Shown here: piece after piece, positions 61,457-64,000 of the stretch
Position numbering within the stretch: the stretch's first letter is position 1
Layout of the letters: each line of letters starts with the position of its first letter
NCBI GenBank assembly: GCA_963921825.1
Contig: OY997596.1
Location: 10,607,001 to 10,671,000 of the forward strand
Direction: 5' to 3'
Origin: Erodium maritimum
Lineage: Eukaryota; Streptophyta; Magnoliopsida; Geraniales; Geraniaceae
DNA length: 64,000 nucleotides
Program-made: the position numbers and the translations under genes
The notes under the pieces: model-generated
Databases searched by the model: none
Told to the model about the DNA's origin: nothing
What the model saw: the letters and a program-made list of their open reading frames with translations, nothing else

Positions 61457-62284
61457 CTATCAAGGTAGGTACATCATGGACATCTCATCCGTCATCATTT
61501 TAGGGTTTATGTCAAATGCATGCAGAAGGGTTGACCCGTCCTTGATAAAATTTCTCACGATGACTTCCAACCTTCACTTTGTGGTGCACTAGATGCCAGG
61601 GTCATACACAAAGAAGTCTCCAGGAAAACCCCTAAAATGAACGATAAACCAATATATGTCGTCGATGTTTAGGAGGTAGAATAATGGGTTAATTCCTTTT
61701 TGTACCCCTTTTCTATTGGTAACGTACCTTTAGTACCCTTATGTTTGGTAACGTTCAAAAATAACCCATACGTTTTGGTAACATGCATATGTTAGTTTTT
61801 CTGGTGAAATAACTGTTTTACCCCTTACTATTCAAATAAACAACAATTTTACCATTAAAATTAAAATTTAGAATCAACCTTTATAGTTTTTCAAAATAAC
61901 AAATTTCTGAAATCTGAATCAAACTTTCTAAAACATAAATAAATAAAAAATCAAGAGCAACACATCTTGATATATCATAACAATCCATTCCCTAACTTTA
62001 CTTTATCTTTAAGATCTCCGGATAGATAATTGATTTCATTTACAACTAAACCTTCAGATAAATTTCATTATCATTTCAAAACATGGCCACAAATTTTACA
62101 TATGAAGAAATCGAAGAACACTTGACCCAAAAACAATCTGAACAAGTTTTACAGTAACCTGGAATTTTTTTTTATCATGAAACCAACCATCACCCTGATT
62201 CAGGCCCTCGAGTACGTGCCGACCTCTTCAAGACTGTCAAGGATTCGTTCCTCAACCTGATTCAGGTCGATGCAGGCTGCTTGG
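61457..62284. other. Intergenic DNA with TTGGTAAC repeat words
   Basis: At 61705-61790 three TTGGTAAC-x-GTACC words recur, related to those at 36631-36890. The rest is AT-rich. No complete gene seen. Confidence 0.4.
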
Positions 62285-62486
62285 TCATAGGCTTCTTTGG
62301 AAGATCGAGTAGGCGATGAGTTGATAGGGCTTCCCGGTTGAGGTCCGGCAAGCGGCGATGAAGATCTCGTAGGCGATGAGTTGGAGCTCGGAATCGACGA
62401 GTGAGTTACATAGTTCGTCGAACGGGGAGGAGAGATCGGCGGCGACAATAGCTGTGGCGACAGGTTTCGGTTTGACGATGGAAAGG
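62285..62486 (-). pseudogene. Fragment of a DUF810 (UNC13/PATROL1-like) gene
   Basis: One minus frame reads SSPFDELCNSLVDSELQL then IAYEIFIAACRTSTGKP, which closely follows the conserved N-terminal box of plant DUF810 proteins (PFxxL..LSDSELRxTAYEIFVAACRTSTGKP). The match stops after about 50 residues. A roughly 20-bp piece is duplicated inside it, so QLIAY-IF appears twice, and a TGA ends the frame at 62287-62285. The gypsy LTR C begins directly at its upstream side. A broken gene copy or captured fragment, not a working gene. Confidence 0.65.
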
Positions 62487-62766
62487 TGTCACGCCCCAAA
62501 TCCGGTATTGACCGGACCCAAGACGTGACTTATTGAAATTTAAATAATAGCAGTTTAAAAACAAGTAATATCTGATAAGATAAATAATATAGTTCAACAG
62601 AACTTCAAATCTTGAGTCCTACGCTCAGTCAAATACATAAGTCCAAAATAACCGATATGTCTCTACGAGAACATAAAATAAATCTAAGCCCGGACCTTCG
62701 CTAGCCCCATGTTCCGCGAAGTCCTCTACTCCAAGTCAAAGCCACTACCTGTAGAAAACACGGTAA

Positions 62767-62795
62767 GGGGATGAGCTTGACGCTCAGTAGGGAAA
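62767..62795 (-). repeat. Conserved island of the gypsy LTRs (copy C)
   Basis: ATGAGCTTGACGCTCAGTAG, about 280 bp from the GGGCGTGACA end, as in copies A and B. Confidence 0.6.
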
Positions 62796-63184
62796 TCCAT
62801 AAAAAAAACCACCTCTTTACAGATGTACAAAGAACGCAATCCCAAGGTTTAAAGTTTAACGTTTAATACAAGGGTTGATAAAAACTATGCGACACTGAAC
62901 CATTTTAAAACAATACTCAGTTTACCCGGTCACTCTCCGGACCAACAATCTCCAACCTTAACTCGACAATAGTCACTAAAACAATGCAACACCGAAGGAG
63001 GAAACCAAAGAAACCACCACAGCCACAAACACCGCAACACTCAAAACACAGCAAAGCTCAATCAAAACCAAGATAATATTAACACAACCAATTCACACAA
63101 ATGCACGGTCTCGAGAGCAACCCGCTCGGCCCGGCAAAGCCGTGCTCAACTTTCCCCAACACAAAGTCGGGAGAGGCGGTCGAA

Positions 63185-63365
63185 CTCATCGCGGAACATA
63201 GGCCCAACCTCTTCGCGGTACAACCTCATCGCGGAACACAGGCCCAGCCTCTTCGCGGTACAACCTCATCGCGGAACAGAGGCCCAGCCTCTTCGCGGTA
63301 CAACCTCATCGCGGAACACAGGCCCAACCTCTCCTGGGTACAACCTCATCGCGGAACGTAGGCCC
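63185..63365 (-). repeat. Tandem array in LTR C, 40-bp unit
   Basis: Four full units and one partial, starting at 63185, 63225, 63265, 63305 and 63345. The unit is CTCATCGCGGAACANAGGCC followed by a CANCCTCTTCGCGGTACAAC half. The first three units are nearly identical, so the array expanded recently. Confidence 0.9.
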
Positions 63366-64000
63366 GATTCAACCAGCACGGCAATTCCCAAGACGATAAT
63401 CGCAAAAGTTCACAGTTTATACATCTACACTAGGTATTCGCATCCTACATGCATACTAGTTCTTTAACCAGTTATTAGGTTTCCCTATATGCATTCTAGT
63501 ACATCCGTAATAAAGCGAGTTTCGAGGTAATCCCTACCTCAGTCTTTATCTGGGTCGCCAAGCTGCTGGCGTCCTGGCCAACTCCGGTCTTCTCCGTGCT
63601 CGGGGTAAAGGCCTGGTTTTAACACAAAAGGGATGGTCATCAGTCCCGGCCCAAGTTGTAACAATCCTCTAATTAACGTTTTACTCCAACAGTTTGTCCA
63701 AAAGTCCGTTAAGTCGTCCGATAAGTCCAGGTATTTATCTGATTTTAACCCAATATTTAATTATTTAAATTAATTTAAAGTCCTGACCCGGATCCGACCG
63801 GAGTCCGAAACCCAGACCCGAATCCGAAACCCAGACCCGAATCCGACCCGGTCCATCCTCGGATCCGGACCTGACCCAGACCTGGATCCAGACCCGAGTC
63901 CAAGTCCGAACCCGAACCGTGTCCAGGCCCGAGGCCCGGACCAGGTTCAGGCCCAGATCTAGATCAGGTCCAGGTCCGAGCCTGTCTCGTTCAGGCCCAG

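Larger units (their letters stand above)
62487..64000 (-). mobile_element. Gypsy (Tekay/Del-like) LTR, copy C, cut by the window edge
   Basis: Starts TGTCACGCCCC, the inverse of the GGGCGTGACA end, and runs off the window. It contains the conserved island (62767-62795), a 40-bp tandem array (63185-63365) and a degenerate ACCCGGATCCGACC-type array from about 63780. Whether it is a solo LTR or part of a longer element cannot be seen. The base-pairs before it are AAAGG; the matching duplication lies outside. Confidence 0.8.

Noticed and set aside
63185-63365. CRISPR-like array (regular 40-bp spacing)
   Set aside because: Whole units repeat with no unique spacers, and the host is a plant; it is a tandem repeat in an LTR.

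Overview
The window is nuclear DNA from a flowering plant, most likely a eudicot. The evidence is three intron-containing plant genes with GT-AG splice sites (a ribosomal protein gene, a PXA/PX sorting-nexin gene and a PERK-type receptor kinase) set in a dense, nested mixture of plant transposon families. I cannot name the species.

Layout. 1-2.4 kb: the tail of an unrecognised reading frame, then RPL37 (635-1174, +) with a typical ribosomal-protein promoter. 2.48-6.53 kb: a PIF/Harbinger-type element bounded by TAA duplications that holds two decayed Myb/SANT (PIF ORF1-like) genes, separated by 1.7 kb of LTR-like DNA. 6.5-11.1 kb: a fossil Ty1/copia element (-) carrying a LINE-like retroposon with a 14-bp target duplication. 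11.1-23.4 kb: a fossil Ty3/gypsy chromovirus (+) whose body holds a solo LTR, a PIF element with only the transposase gene (itself split by a 1.43-kb insert) and a 325-bp TRIM.

24.4-30.7 kb: a sorting-nexin gene (-), modelled here as 15 exons and 1092 aa. 31.8-33.2 kb: a Mutator-like foldback element. 33.7-51.5 kb: a retroposon-rich block with three LINE-like elements without reverse transcriptase, a decayed LINE ORF1, a 5'-truncated LINE (-), a long LINE (+), a tRNA-derived SINE and a 0.9-kb Harbinger element. 52.1-56.6 kb: a PERK15-like kinase (+, 8 exons, 555 aa) with a foldback element filling most of intron 6. 57.3-60.1 kb: a solo gypsy LTR. 60.6-61.5 kb: a second 0.9-kb Harbinger element. 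62.3 kb to the end: a fragment of a DUF810 gene abutting a third gypsy LTR that runs out of the window.

The host genes are housekeeping or signalling genes and form no pathway together. The unusual content is in the transposons: two related PIF elements that between them carry the two genes such elements need; three related gypsy LTRs that each hold a different tandem array in a similar place but share one short conserved island; a Mutator-like element built around GTTGATAAAA repeats; and a long intronic hairpin in the kinase gene. All coordinates were read by eye, and no alignment or database search was run.
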